From: Fen-549 sp050011315
GTDB taxonomy: Bacteria; Actinomycetota; Thermoleophilia; Gaiellales; Gaiellaceae
Assembly (NCBI GenBank): GCA_050011315.1
Contig: JBEKJI010000009.1
Location: forward strand, 1 to 63,534
DNA: 63,534 nt
Direction of reading: 5' to 3'
Shown here: in pieces, positions 1 through 8,694 of the stretch
Layout: each line of letters starts with the position of its first letter
How positions within the stretch are numbered: position 1 is the stretch's first letter
Translations under genes and position numbers: made by a program
Notes under the pieces: model-generated
Database searches by the model: none
The model's input: only the letters and a program-made list of their open reading frames with translations
What the model was told of the DNA's origin: nothing

Positions 1-209
1 AGGACACGAGGTCAACGGGTGGCTGAGTCATCCCGGCACGGCAGGCACTCTCCCTGTAGAGCCGGACGGATTTCATAGATCTAAGAACTACACAGTGGGT
101 GGGGGGTGGAGAGGTGGGTCCCGCCGCTTTCGTCCTACCGCGTATCACTTCGATCGGCCGCACTTAGCCGACCGGTCTTCATTCCGGGAGGCGCGCTTGG
201 CTCGTATCG

Positions 210-331
210 TCGCCTAGAGTTGGTGACGTGACGACTTTCTCGGTGCGCTTTCTCGGCTGCAAGGTCTCCTACTCGGACGCAGAGGAGATCCGCGAGCGGC
301 TGCTCGCCGGCGGGCACGAGGAGACGGCGGC
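210..331 (+). repeat. First copy of a 122-bp direct repeat (mtaB 5' end)
   Basis: This stretch matches 1741-1862 with about 7 differences in 122 bases and no gaps. It contains the bases just upstream of mtaB and its first 35 codons. The two copies are 1531 bp apart and bracket the RCC1-repeat gene. The similarity starts and stops sharply, so it is a true duplication rather than chance. Confidence 0.93.
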
Positions 332-344
332 TAAGTCACATTAG
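228..344 (+). pseudogene. Truncated 5' fragment of mtaB
   Basis: A GTG-initiated frame of 38 codons copies the N-terminus of the intact mtaB at 1759. It keeps the LGCKVS cysteine motif, then diverges after the GGHEE stretch and stops at a TAG. It has neither the remaining UPF0004 cysteines nor the radical-SAM domain, so it cannot work as an enzyme. Relative to the intact gene it carries one conservative change (Asp to Glu) and one Ala to Thr. It is best read as an insertion or duplication scar. I see no gene in 1-209 or in 345-426. Confidence 0.88.
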
Positions 345-501
345 ACCTCTAGAAGCTGCTGCGAGAGCGCAACCGAAATACCGCTCACGCACATGAGCAC
401 GAGGTCACTGGGCCCTATCGCCGCGTTTGGCCTTTTCGGCGGCGAGCCGCTGGACTAAACTCCTTGAGGTGTTGTTCCACTCTTGCTTCCGCGTCGTCGC
501 C

Positions 502-1698
502 GTGCGTGGTTGCCTGATCGGCGGTGCGCTGGCTCTCTTTCTGGTCGGCGGCGTTTCCGCGAAAGCGAACGTTCGCGTCGCTCGCGGAAGCCCCGTGAGC
601 GCGATCTCAGCCGGCGGTACGCACTCCTGCGCTCTTCTCTCCACCGGCGCGGTCAAGTGCTGGGGCGATAACGACAAAGGCGAGCTCGGCAACGGTACGA
701 CGACATCGAGCTCGACCCCGGTCGCAGTCATCGGCATACCCAACGCGAAGGCGATCACAGCCGGTGGCGAGCTCGACACGCACCGATCGCCTGAAATACT
801 GATCAACACGGTGCCCGGAGGCCACACATGCGCTCTCATCTCCGGAGGCGTGATCGATTGCTGGGGCTACAACTACTACGGCCAGCTAGGTCGCGGTACC
901 TATGACGACAGCGCGACGCCGGTCGCCGTCACGGTCATCTCAGGCGCCCGCGCGATAAGTGCCGGCGCCGACCATGTCTGCGCTCTCGTTTCAGGCGGCA
1001 TGGTCGAGTGTTGGGGCGACGGCTACGAGGGCCAGCTAGGTAACGGCAGCAACGCCGATAGCACGAGCCCCGTCACGGTCACGGGTATCGCGAATGCCAC
1101 CGCCATCAGCGCCGGCGGAGACGAAAGTTGCGCCCGGCTCGCCGACGGCGGCGTCAAGTGCTGGGGCAACAACAGCGACGGCCAGCTCGGCAACGGTACG
1201 CATATCGAAGAAAGCTGGGTACCGGTGACCGTCAAAGGCATCGCCAAAGTCACTGCGGTCAGCGTCGGCTACGACCACGCCTGCGCCCGGCTCGCCAACG
1301 GCGGCGTCGAGTGCTGGGGCCGGAACATAGAGGGGCAGCTCGGTAACGGCAAGACGACCAACAGCCTGGTTCCGGTCAAGGTGAAGGGCATCGCCAAAGT
1401 CACCGCATTAACATCCGGTCACTCTCACACCTGCGCCCGCCTCGCCAACGGCACTGTCGAGTGCTGGGGCCAGAACTCGAACGGCCAGCTCGGCAACGGC
1501 AAGACGAAGAACAGCCACGTCCCGGTCTTCGCCAAGGGCATCGAGAAGGCCATGTCGGTCACCGCCGGCTCGCTACACACCTGCGCCCTGCTCTCAAGCG
1601 GCAAGGTCAAATGTTGGGGCCGAAACAACGCCGGCCAGCTCGGCAACGGCAAGCAGACGAGCAGCCGAGTTCCGGTCAGCGTTAGCCACTTGCCGTAG
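502..1698 (+). CDS. Secreted seven-repeat RCC1-like beta-propeller protein
   Basis: Seven RCC1-type repeats of about 38 residues fill the protein, enough for one seven-bladed propeller. Each repeat has the pattern H-x-CA(L/R)-x9-CWG-x5-GQLGNG followed by a P-V-x-V strand. The two cysteines recurring in most repeats suggest disulfides, fitting an exported protein. I chose the GTG at 502 because it gives a short signal peptide (Arg near the start, hydrophobic core, Ala-rich cleavage site ending near AKA). An in-frame TTG at 427 would add 25 residues. No strong ribosome site favours either. RCC1 propellers usually bind proteins; the partner is unknown. The gene is flanked by the duplicated mtaB 5' end, so it is probably an insertion. 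Confidence 0.85.
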   Translation: MRGCLIGGALALFLVGGVSAKANVRVARGSPVSAISAGGTHSCALLSTGAVKCWGDNDKGELGNGTTTSSSTPVAVIGIPNAKAITAGGELDTHRSPEILINTVPGGHTCALISGGVIDCWGYNYYGQLGRGTYDDSATPVAVTVISGARAISAGADHVCALVSGGMVECWGDGYEGQLGNGSNADSTSPVTVTGIANATAISAGGDESCARLADGGVKCWGNNSDGQLGNGTHIEESWVPVTVKGIAKVTAVSVGYDHACARLANGGVECWGRNIEGQLGNGKTTNSLVPVKVKGIAKVTALTSGHSHTCARLANGTVECWGQNSNGQLGNGKTKNSHVPVFAKGIEKAMSVTAGSLHTCALLSSGKVKCWGRNNAGQLGNGKQTSSRVPVSVSHLP

Positions 1699-1740
1699 CG
1701 ACGACCGCTTCCCGGGATTACGAGGACGCTCGGGAATAAG

Positions 1741-1862
1741 TCGCCTAGAGTTGGTGAGATGACGACTTTCTCGGTGCGCTTTCTCGGCTGCAAGGTCTCC
1801 TACTCGGACGCCGACGAGATCCGCGAGCGGCTGCTTGCCGGCGGTCACGAGGAGGCGGCGGC
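1741..1862 (+). repeat. Second copy of the 122-bp direct repeat, at the intact mtaB start
   Basis: This is the functional partner of the copy at 210-331. It includes 18 bases upstream of the mtaB ATG and the first codons. Upstream of 210 and 1741 the sequences show no convincing match, which marks the left repeat boundary. Confidence 0.93.
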
Positions 1863-2961
1863 CGGCGAGGCCGAGGTCGCACTCGTCAACACCTGCTGCG
1901 TCACGCGCGAAGCGCTCGGGAAATCGCGCCAGGCGGTGACCAAGGCGGCGCGCAGCCACAAGCGCGTCTACGTCAGCGGCTGCGGCGCCAACCTCGAGGG
2001 AGCCTTCTCAGGCCTGCCGGAGAACGTGGTTCTCGTGCCCCGGGGCGAAACCGCCGCATCCGAGCTCGTGGCGAACATGCTTGGCTCCGGCGGCGGGATC
2101 GATCTGAAACCGAGGCCGAAGCGCGTGCGCGCCTTCGTGACGATTCAGGATGGCTGCTCGTTCGGCTGCAGCTACTGCATCGTTCCGCTCGTGCGCGGAC
2201 CGGGGCGCTCCAAACCGGCCGAAGCGGTGTTGGGTGAGGCGCGGCGCCGCGTCGAGCAGGGGCATAGGGAGATCGTTCTTTCCGGGATCAATCTCGGCTG
2301 CTTCCGCGACAGCTCGGCCGGTATCTCGCTCGCCGGACTGGTGCGCGAGGCGGGGAAGACGCCCGGTCTCGAGCGCCTGCGCCTCTCCTCGATCGAGGTC
2401 AACCACCTGGGCGCCGAGCTGATCGCCGCCGTCCGCGAGACGCCCGTCGCCTGCAAGCACCTGCACGTTCCCCTGCAATCCGGCGACGACGGGATCCTGC
2501 TTGCAATGAAGCGCCGCTACGACTCTTCCACTTTCCTGCGCCGGCTCGAAGGGCTGGAGGACTTCAATCTCACCAGCGACGTGATCGTCGGTTTTCCCGG
2601 TGAGAACGAGACGGCTTTCCAACGCACTCTTGATCTCGTCGAGCGCGCGAGAATCACGAAAGTGCACGTGTTTCCCTACTCTCCGCGCCCCGGAACGGCG
2701 ACCGCGGGCGAGGATGACGTGCCTACTGCGGTAAAGAAAGAGCGAGCCGCTCGTATGCGCGAGTCTTCGAAAAACGCGTGTTTTCAGCGCTGGCGTGGCA
2801 AGATCGGTACGGAGGAGAGCATTTTGATCGACCGACCGGGACGCGGATACGCGGATGACTACACGCCTTGGCTCGTCAACGGGCCAGTCGGCGAGTTCGT
2901 GCGGGCCCACGCCGAGAGCGTGAGCGAAGACGGAATAGTCGCGTTGACGAAGCGACCATGA
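1759..2961 (+). CDS. mtaB: tRNA (N6-threonylcarbamoyladenosine) methylthiotransferase MtaB-like
   Basis: This radical-SAM enzyme is expected to add a methylthio group to t6A37 of ANN-decoding tRNAs. The 400-residue protein has an N-terminal UPF0004 domain with Cys11, a Cys46-Cys47 pair and Cys75 for the auxiliary FeS cluster. The radical-SAM motif CxxxCxxC follows at Cys133, Cys137 and Cys140, and a TRAM-like tail lies at about 340-395. Length and layout are normal for MtaB; the neighbouring MiaB subfamily cannot be fully excluded. Its stop overlaps the next ATG (ATGA), so it probably leads an operon with the HIT and YqeY genes. Confidence 0.92.
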   Translation: MTTFSVRFLGCKVSYSDADEIRERLLAGGHEEAAAGEAEVALVNTCCVTREALGKSRQAVTKAARSHKRVYVSGCGANLEGAFSGLPENVVLVPRGETAASELVANMLGSGGGIDLKPRPKRVRAFVTIQDGCSFGCSYCIVPLVRGPGRSKPAEAVLGEARRRVEQGHREIVLSGINLGCFRDSSAGISLAGLVREAGKTPGLERLRLSSIEVNHLGAELIAAVRETPVACKHLHVPLQSGDDGILLAMKRRYDSSTFLRRLEGLEDFNLTSDVIVGFPGENETAFQRTLDLVERARITKVHVFPYSPRPGTATAGEDDVPTAVKKERAARMRESSKNACFQRWRGKIGTEESILIDRPGRGYADDYTPWLVNGPVGEFVRAHAESVSEDGIVALTKRP

Positions 2962-3326
2962 GCTCCGACGGCTGCCTCTTCTGTGAGCTCGTCCGTACCG
3001 GCTCCCACATCCGCCGTACGGACGGCTTCGTCGCCATCGAGGACCTGAACCCGAAGGCGGAGATACACGTCTTGATCGTGCCCGAGCGCCACATCGACAC
3101 CTTCCGCCAGATTGGCCAGTTCCCCGCCGAGGAAGCGCGGCGGATGCTGGAGTTCATCGCCGAGACGGCACGCGTGCTCGGGCTCGAGGACTACCGCGTG
3201 CTCTGCACGGTCGGGCCGAGCGCGGGGCAAACGGTCTTCCACCTGCACTGGCACCTGCTCGGCGGGCGCGATCTCGTCGGCCATCTACCGGCGCTGGCGC
3301 TCGCAGAAGTGGAGCGCGAGGAGTGA
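2958..3326 (+). CDS. HIT family protein (histidine triad nucleotide hydrolase)
   Basis: The 122-residue protein carries the histidine triad H-x-H-x-H at His95, His97 and His99 followed by two glycines, the signature of HINT-type purine nucleoside phosphoramidases. Family members hydrolyse AMP-lysine or aminoacyl-AMP-type substrates; the substrate here is unknown. I start at the ATG at 2958, which overlaps the mtaB stop as ATGA and fits the usual length; the frame stays open further upstream but that would run into mtaB. The stop overlaps the next gene by four bases (GTGA), so three genes are probably translationally coupled. Confidence 0.93.
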   Translation: MSSDGCLFCELVRTGSHIRRTDGFVAIEDLNPKAEIHVLIVPERHIDTFRQIGQFPAEEARRMLEFIAETARVLGLEDYRVLCTVGPSAGQTVFHLHWHLLGGRDLVGHLPALALAEVEREE

Positions 3327-3766
3327 GCCTGATCAAGCGCATCGAGAAGGAGCTCGCGCAGGCGATGCGCGATCAGGATGAGCTTCGCCGCGATACCTTG
3401 CGCCTGGCGCTGTCCGAGCTGCGCTCCGCCGAGAAGGATCTGCAGCGCCCGCTCTCTACGCAGGAGGAGCTGCAGGTGCTCCAGCGCGAGCGCAAGCGCC
3501 ACATCGAATCCGCCGACGCCTTCCGCGCGGGCGGGCGCCCGGAGCGGGCCGAGCGTGAGCAGGCCGAGCTGGCGGTACTGGAGGAGTTCATGCCGGCGCC
3601 GCTCTCCGAGGAGGAGCTGGAGGAGATCGTCGACAGCGTGATCGCCGAGGTGGGCGCGACCAGCATTCGCGACCTCGGCCGCGTCATGGCCGACGTCATG
3701 CCCCAGGTCTCCGGCCGCGCTGACGGCTCGGTCGTGTCGCAGCTGGTGCGCGAGGCGCTCGCCTAG
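3323..3766 (+). CDS. yqeY: GatB/YqeY domain protein
   Basis: The 147-residue product begins with a predicted helical region (LIKRIEKELAQAMRDQDE), continues through the conserved (F/Y)xxGxRPE stretch near residue 70 and contains LEEFMPAPLSEEEL near 92. It matches stand-alone YqeY proteins, which resemble the tail domain of GatB/GatE and are thought to contact tRNA, though their role is not settled. It starts with GTG overlapping the HIT stop. The 111 bp that follow before phoH contain no obvious gene. Confidence 0.9.
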   Translation: MSLIKRIEKELAQAMRDQDELRRDTLRLALSELRSAEKDLQRPLSTQEELQVLQRERKRHIESADAFRAGGRPERAEREQAELAVLEEFMPAPLSEEELEEIVDSVIAEVGATSIRDLGRVMADVMPQVSGRADGSVVSQLVREALA

Positions 3767-3877
3767 TCCCCGCCCGACCGGTCCGTCTCGGACGTTGCGT
3801 TTGTGGACATGACCGGCGCGGCGGGATAAACGAAGCCGAGAGTCAGTCTTGGAGCCAGCGCCTACACTGACTGCCAG

Positions 3878-4837
3878 ATGCAGGACGTTTTGACCATCTC
3901 CAACGAGGTTGCGGCCGAGCTCGCGGGCGTCTCGGACAGCGTGCTCGAGGCTTTGCGCGCGCGGCTCGGTTGCACGATCAGGCTGCGTGGCAACCGGCTC
4001 ACGCTCGAGGGCTCGGGCGAGGAGGTCGCCAGGGCGCGGACGGTCGTGGAGGAGATCGTCGGGCTGGTCGAGGACGGGCAGGAAGTGGGACCGGGCACGG
4101 TCGATGCGGTGCGCGTGGCGCTCGACCAAGCCGCCGACGTGCGCGAGGTCTTCGAGGACGTGGTCTGGCGCCACCGCGGCAAGAAGATCACCCCCAAGAC
4201 CGTCAATCAGAAGCTCTACGTCGACGCGATCCGCAGTCGCACCGTCACCTTCGGCATCGGCCCGGCCGGCACCGGCAAGACTTACCTTGCGATGGCTCTG
4301 GCCGTGGCGGCGCTCTCCGACGGCCAGGTCGGGCGCATCATTCTCACCCGGCCCGCGGTTGAGGCCGGCGAACGACTCGGCTACCTGCCGGGCGACGTAC
4401 TGGCCAAGGTCGATCCCTACCTGCGCCCGCTCTTCGACGCCCTCTACGACATGCTCGATCCCGAGCGGCTGAGCGCCTACATCGAGCGGGGCACGATCGA
4501 GGTCGCGCCGCTCGCCTTCATGCGCGGGCGCACTCTCAACGACTCCTTCATCATCCTCGACGAGGCCCAGAACACCACGCCCGAGCAGATGCAGATGTTC
4601 CTGACCCGGCTCGGCTTCGGCTCGCGCGTCGTCATCACCGGCGACATCACCCAGGTCGACCTACCGAAAGAGCAGGCCTCGGGACTGATCCAGGTGCAGC
4701 AGATCCTGGCCGACATCGAGGGCATCTCCTTCGTCCGCTTCGGGCACGAGGATGTCGTTCGCCACAAGCTGGTGCAGCGGATCGTCGAGGCCTACAAGCG
4801 CCACGTCGAGGCGACGGGAGCCGAGCGGCGCCGCTAG
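3878..4837 (+). CDS. phoH: PhoH-like ATPase (YbeZ type)
   Basis: The 319-residue protein has a KH-like N-terminal segment (about 1-95) followed by a P-loop ATPase domain. Walker A is GPAGTGKT near residue 128 and Walker B is FIILDEAQN near 224. In many bacteria PhoH/YbeZ works with YbeY in rRNA maturation and ribosome quality control. The next gene here is ybeY, two bases after the stop, which supports that pairing. Length and motifs are complete. Confidence 0.93.
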   Translation: MQDVLTISNEVAAELAGVSDSVLEALRARLGCTIRLRGNRLTLEGSGEEVARARTVVEEIVGLVEDGQEVGPGTVDAVRVALDQAADVREVFEDVVWRHRGKKITPKTVNQKLYVDAIRSRTVTFGIGPAGTGKTYLAMALAVAALSDGQVGRIILTRPAVEAGERLGYLPGDVLAKVDPYLRPLFDALYDMLDPERLSAYIERGTIEVAPLAFMRGRTLNDSFIILDEAQNTTPEQMQMFLTRLGFGSRVVITGDITQVDLPKEQASGLIQVQQILADIEGISFVRFGHEDVVRHKLVQRIVEAYKRHVEATGAERRR

Positions 4838-4839
4838 AG

Positions 4840-5220
4840 ATGGTCGAGATCGAGATCGAAAATAGAAGTGACGAGAGCGTTGAGGAAGAGGCGGCGGCCG
4901 CGCTCGTGCGCTCGCTTCTCGAGGCCGAGGGAGTCGGCTCCTGCGAGCTCGGACTCTCGTTCGTGGGCCCCGAGGAGATCCGCGCGCTCAAGCGCGAGCA
5001 CCTGCAGATCGATGAAGTCACCGATGTCCTCTCCTTCCCGATCGACGGGCTGGGCGAGTTGCCCGAGGGACTACCGCGTCAGCTCGGCGACGTCGTCCTA
5101 TGCCCGCAGGTGGTCGGCGGCGAGTGGCGCCGCCCGCTCGCGCACGGTCTCCTGCATCTGCTCGGCTACGAGCATGGGCGCGAGATGGAGGAGCGGGAGA
5201 GCCGCTACGTAAAGGATTGA
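4840..5220 (+). CDS. ybeY: Endoribonuclease YbeY (16S rRNA maturation)
   Basis: The 126-residue protein ends in the metal-binding motif H-G-x-L-H-L-x-G-Y-x-H, three histidines that hold the catalytic zinc in the UPF0054/YbeY family. YbeY is a single-strand endoribonuclease needed for 16S rRNA 3' processing. It begins two bases after phoH and its TGA shares a base with the next ATG (TGATG), so it is embedded in a translationally coupled operon. Confidence 0.92.
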   Translation: MVEIEIENRSDESVEEEAAAALVRSLLEAEGVGSCELGLSFVGPEEIRALKREHLQIDEVTDVLSFPIDGLGELPEGLPRQLGDVVLCPQVVGGEWRRPLAHGLLHLLGYEHGREMEERESRYVKD

Positions 5221-5936
5221 TGGTGCGCTCGCGTATCTCCCTGATCGACAGCTTCAACTTCGCCTTCCAGGGCGTCATTCACGCCGTTCGAACGCAGCGC
5301 AACATGCGTGTTCACCTGCTCGTGGCGATAGTCGTGCTGGTCGCTGCGATCGTCGTCGACGTCACGCCGATGGAGTTGATCGCGCTGATAATCGCGATCG
5401 CCCTCGTGCTCATCACCGAGATGATCAACACCGCCGTCGAAGGCGCGATCGACGTTGCGACTACCTCGTTCGACCCCCTCGCCAAGCTGGCCAAGGACAT
5501 GGCGGCCGGCGCTGTCCTGATTTCCACCATCACGGCGGCCTCGATCGGCTTTCTCATCTTCAGCGACCGCATCTCCAATCCGAGTACTCGTCTGATCGAC
5601 AAGGTCAAAGATGCACCCGTCTATCTGACGCTGGTGGCGCTGATGGTCACGATCCTGCTCGTTATCGTGACCAAGGCGCTGACCCACCGGGGAACGCCGC
5701 TTCGGGGCGGGCTTCCCTCCGGCCACGCGGCGGTCGCCTTTGCCGGCTGGATTGCTCTCACCTATCTGGTCGCCGGCGTCCAGCACCGCTTCCTGATCTC
5801 GGCCCTGGCCTTCGCGATGGCGCTCCTGGTCGCGCAGACCCGGGTCGAGGCCGGTTATCACTCCGCACTCGAGGTCACCTACGGCGCCGTCATCGGCGCG
5901 CTCGTGACCCTCTCTCTCTTCCAGCTGTTCGCGTGA
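5220..5936 (+). CDS. Fusion of DgkA-type lipid kinase and PAP2 phosphatase
   Basis: The 238-residue membrane protein has two parts. Residues 1-125 match small diacylglycerol/undecaprenol kinases, with E-M-I-N-T-A-V-E and A-K-D-M-A-A-G-A motifs and three likely membrane helices. Residues 130-238 match PAP2 phosphatases, with G-L-P-S-G-H-A near 163 and a later A-G-Y-H-S. Together the halves could interconvert undecaprenol, its phosphate and its diphosphate for cell-wall carrier recycling, or act on phosphatidate. The start is the ATG that overlaps the ybeY stop; the frame is open further upstream but only inside ybeY. Its stop overlaps era. Confidence 0.87.
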   Translation: MVRSRISLIDSFNFAFQGVIHAVRTQRNMRVHLLVAIVVLVAAIVVDVTPMELIALIIAIALVLITEMINTAVEGAIDVATTSFDPLAKLAKDMAAGAVLISTITAASIGFLIFSDRISNPSTRLIDKVKDAPVYLTLVALMVTILLVIVTKALTHRGTPLRGGLPSGHAAVAFAGWIALTYLVAGVQHRFLISALAFAMALLVAQTRVEAGYHSALEVTYGAVIGALVTLSLFQLFA

Positions 5937-6805
5937 GCGAGACGCTGAAGAGCGGGTTTGTTGCCATAGCCGGACGGCCTAACGTCGGCAAGTCCACGCT
6001 CGTGAACGCGCTCTGCGGCGGCAAGGTCGCGATCGTCTCGGACAAGCCGCAGACGACGCGGCGGAGGATCTTCGGCGTCGCCAACGGCCCCGATTACCAA
6101 CTCGTGCTGCTCGACTTGCCCGGCTTTCAGCGCCCGCTCGACCCGATGACCGAGCGCATGCAGCGCACGGTCGAGAGCTCGTTCGAGGATGTGGACGCCG
6201 TTCTCTTCATGCTCTCCGCTCAGGAGCGGATCGGCGCCGGTGATCGCTTCATCGCCCAGACGGTGTTCGCGCTCGACGTGCCGGTGGTGATCGTGCTCAA
6301 CAAGGTCGACCAGCAGAAGCCCGGCCACATCGCCGCCCAGATGAAGACCGCCGCCGGACTCGGCGATTTCCACGCGCTCCATCCGATCAGCGCCAAGACC
6401 GGGGACGGAGTCGCCGACCTGCGCCAGGAGCTGATCGAGCTCTTGCCCGAGGGAGTCGCCTACTTCCCCCGCGACGCAATCACCGACCTGCCACTCGAGC
6501 ATCGGCTGGCCGAGCTCGTGCGCGAGAAGGCGCTTGCCCTGACCCGCGACGAGGTTCCGCACTCGCTCTCGGTGGAGGTGGAGGAGATCGGCGAGCGCGT
6601 GCTCAGAGCCCGGATTCTGGTCGAGACCGAGTCGCAGAAGCAGATCCTGGTTGGGCGGGCCGGGCGGATGGTGAAGGCGATCGGAGTGCAGGCACGGCCC
6701 GAGGTCGAGCAGCTGCTCGGGCACAGAGTCTTTCTCGATCTCACGGTAAAGGTCGAGCCGCGCTGGCGGCGCGACCAGGCGACACTCGAGCGGCTCGGTA
6801 TCTGA
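5933..6805 (+). CDS. era: GTPase Era
   Basis: This is a 290-residue GTPase that chaperones 16S rRNA 3' end folding. It has G1 (GRPNVGKST near residue 14), G3 (DLPGF near 60), G4 (NKVD near 122) and a C-terminal KH domain including the stretch LVGRAGRMVKAIG near 240. The GTG start overlaps the upstream gene by four bases. With phoH and ybeY it completes a ribosome-assembly operon. Confidence 0.95.
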   Translation: MSETLKSGFVAIAGRPNVGKSTLVNALCGGKVAIVSDKPQTTRRRIFGVANGPDYQLVLLDLPGFQRPLDPMTERMQRTVESSFEDVDAVLFMLSAQERIGAGDRFIAQTVFALDVPVVIVLNKVDQQKPGHIAAQMKTAAGLGDFHALHPISAKTGDGVADLRQELIELLPEGVAYFPRDAITDLPLEHRLAELVREKALALTRDEVPHSLSVEVEEIGERVLRARILVETESQKQILVGRAGRMVKAIGVQARPEVEQLLGHRVFLDLTVKVEPRWRRDQATLERLGI

Positions 6806-6889
6806 GCTGAAGCCGATGCGATCAGGCTCCCGATGTAAATTGATCGGAGCGACGCCAATCTCCGAGCTCTACGGGAAGGAGCACTCCCC

Positions 6890-7318
6890 ATGCAGATGAT
6901 CTTAGTCGCGACCGACGGCTCGGTTTGCGGGCAGCAGGCCGAGGACGAGGGAGTCGAGCTGGCCGTCGCCACGGGCGCCCGCCTGGTCTTCTTGCACGTC
7001 CAGCCCCAGGTGGATTCGTCCCGGTACCAGCCGGGCGAGGTCAGCGAGCAGACCGACGAGTCGCACTCTCTCCTCGACCGAGCGCTGGCAAAGGCGGTGC
7101 AGGCCGGCGTCGATGCCGAGTCGGAGATCGTCGAGGGGAATCCCGCCCAGGAGATCGTCGACGCGGCCAAATTGCGCGGAGCGGACATCATCATCGTCGG
7201 CTCGCGCGGGCTGGGCACGATCTCGAGCATGTTTCTCGGCAGCGTCTCGCGCGATGTGCTGAGCGAAGCCGACCGGCCGGTGCTGATCGTGAAGGAGAAG
7301 CCGGCGCCCGAGCGCTAG
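6890..7318 (+). CDS. Universal stress protein (UspA family)
   Basis: This 142-residue single-domain protein starts with a typical beta strand plus ATDGS and ends with the ATP-binding motif G-x2-G-x9-G-S (GSRGLGTISSMFLGSVS). It is therefore expected to bind ATP. A clear ribosome site (GGAAGGAG) lies just upstream of the ATG. It is separated from era by 84 bp and converges with the macrodomain gene, whose stop overlaps its own by four bases. Confidence 0.92.
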   Translation: MQMILVATDGSVCGQQAEDEGVELAVATGARLVFLHVQPQVDSSRYQPGEVSEQTDESHSLLDRALAKAVQAGVDAESEIVEGNPAQEIVDAAKLRGADIIIVGSRGLGTISSMFLGSVSRDVLSEADRPVLIVKEKPAPER

Positions 7319-7866
7319 GCCGTTTCTTCCAGGTGCGCGAGCGCTTCGCTGTAGGTCTCGAGTAGATACTCGTCGACGAAGACGAAGCGCACCTTCTCGA
7401 TCATCGGCAGGCGCTCGAGCGCCTCGATCGTTGCCCCAAGAGCAACCGGCGCGGCCAGCTCGGGCGGGTAACCGTAGGCGCCGGTCGAGATCGCCGGGAA
7501 GGTGACGATGAGGCAGCCATGCTCCCGCGCCAGCTCGAGCGCCCGTTCGTGGCAGGAAGCGAGGAGAAGCTCCTCATCGTCCCGTCCGCCCTCCCAGACG
7601 GGACCGACCGCATGGATCACGAAGCGGGCGGGGAGCCTGCCGGCGCCGGTGACGACGGCGTCGCCGGGAGCGCAGTAACCAATCTTGCGGCATTCCTCCA
7701 TGATCTGAGGTCCACCGGCGTGGTGAATCGCCCCATCGACCCCACCGCCTCCACGCAGACCGCTGTTGGCCGCGTTGACGATCGCGTCGACCTTCTCCTT
7801 CGTGATGTCGCCCAGATCGAGCTCGATCCTCTCCGGCGCACTCCGCGGGGGCTCGGTGGGTGGCAT
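7315..7866 (-). CDS. Macrodomain protein (ADP-ribose / O-acetyl-ADP-ribose hydrolase)
   Basis: The 183-residue protein shows the macrodomain signature IVNAANSGLRGGGGVDGAIH near residue 31 and the second loop FPAISTGAYGYP near 123. Such proteins bind ADP-ribose and remove it from proteins or deacetylate O-acetyl-ADP-ribose. Length equals the domain alone. It stands alone on the minus strand, so context gives no target. Confidence 0.92.
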   Translation of the reverse strand: MPPTEPPRSAPERIELDLGDITKEKVDAIVNAANSGLRGGGGVDGAIHHAGGPQIMEECRKIGYCAPGDAVVTGAGRLPARFVIHAVGPVWEGGRDDEELLLASCHERALELAREHGCLIVTFPAISTGAYGYPPELAAPVALGATIEALERLPMIEKVRFVFVDEYLLETYSEALAHLEETA

Positions 7867-7974
7867 TCGCTAAGGCTAATACCTACGGCGGCGAGATCCG
7901 ACACTCGCCAACATCGATACCTCCGAGCGCGGCGAGAGATCGGGCGACGAGGTCGTGATCGAACGGCTGCGCGG

Positions 7975-8694
7975 CTAGCGCTTCCGCTTCGGGCGCGTGG
8001 CCTTCCCGTTGCCATCGCCGATGAGCAACCCGTCGTGCATGGTCAGGCGGCGCGGGGCCTTGGCTGCGAGCTCGCTGTCGTGAGTCGCGACGATGATGGT
8101 GGTGCCGTGCTTGGAGGCCAGGTCGGTGAGTAGCGTGATGATGTCGGCGCCGCTGCGGGAATCGAGGTTGCCGGTCGGCTCGTCGGCCAGTACGACCCTG
8201 GGCGAGGCGGAGAGCGCCCGCGCGATCGCCACGCGCTGCTGCTCGCCGCCCGATAGCTGATTCGGTAGGTGTACGGAGCGATCGCGGAGGCCGACCTCGG
8301 AGAGCATTGCCAGCGAACGCTCGCGCAGCTCATCTGCGGCAATCCCAAGGGGAGCGAGGCCGGCCTCCACGTTTTGAAGCGCGGTGAGTGTCGAAATCAG
8401 GTTGAACTGCTGGAAGATGAAGCCGAACGACCGCAGTCGCAGCTCGGCCAGCTCGCCGTCGCTGAGCGTGACGAGATCGCGGCCCTCGAAGTGAACCTCG
8501 CCGCTCGAGGGCTTGTCGAGAGCACCGAGAAGCTGTAGGAGCGTGGTCTTGCCCGAGCCGCTCGGTCCCTCGATGGCGACGAACTCCTCCGCATCGAGGG
8601 TGAGATCGACGCCGTCGACCGCCCTGATCGTCGCTCCTCCGAGCTGGAAGAGCTTGGCCGCGCCGCGCAACTCGTAGAGTGGGGCCGGCATCAC
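7975..8694 (-). CDS. ABC transporter ATPase, MacB/LolD type
   Basis: The 239-residue ATPase has Walker A GPSGSGKTT near residue 41, the signature LSGGEQQR near 144 and Walker B VVLADEPTGNLD near 164. It belongs to the subfamily that pairs with FtsX-like permeases in MacB/LolCDE-type exporters or antimicrobial-peptide resistance systems. Its start overlaps the end of the permease gene by four bases, so they form one operon, with the permease first. Confidence 0.93.
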   Translation of the reverse strand: MMPAPLYELRGAAKLFQLGGATIRAVDGVDLTLDAEEFVAIEGPSGSGKTTLLQLLGALDKPSSGEVHFEGRDLVTLSDGELAELRLRSFGFIFQQFNLISTLTALQNVEAGLAPLGIAADELRERSLAMLSEVGLRDRSVHLPNQLSGGEQQRVAIARALSASPRVVLADEPTGNLDSRSGADIITLLTDLASKHGTTIIVATHDSELAAKAPRRLTMHDGLLIGDGNGKATRPKRKR

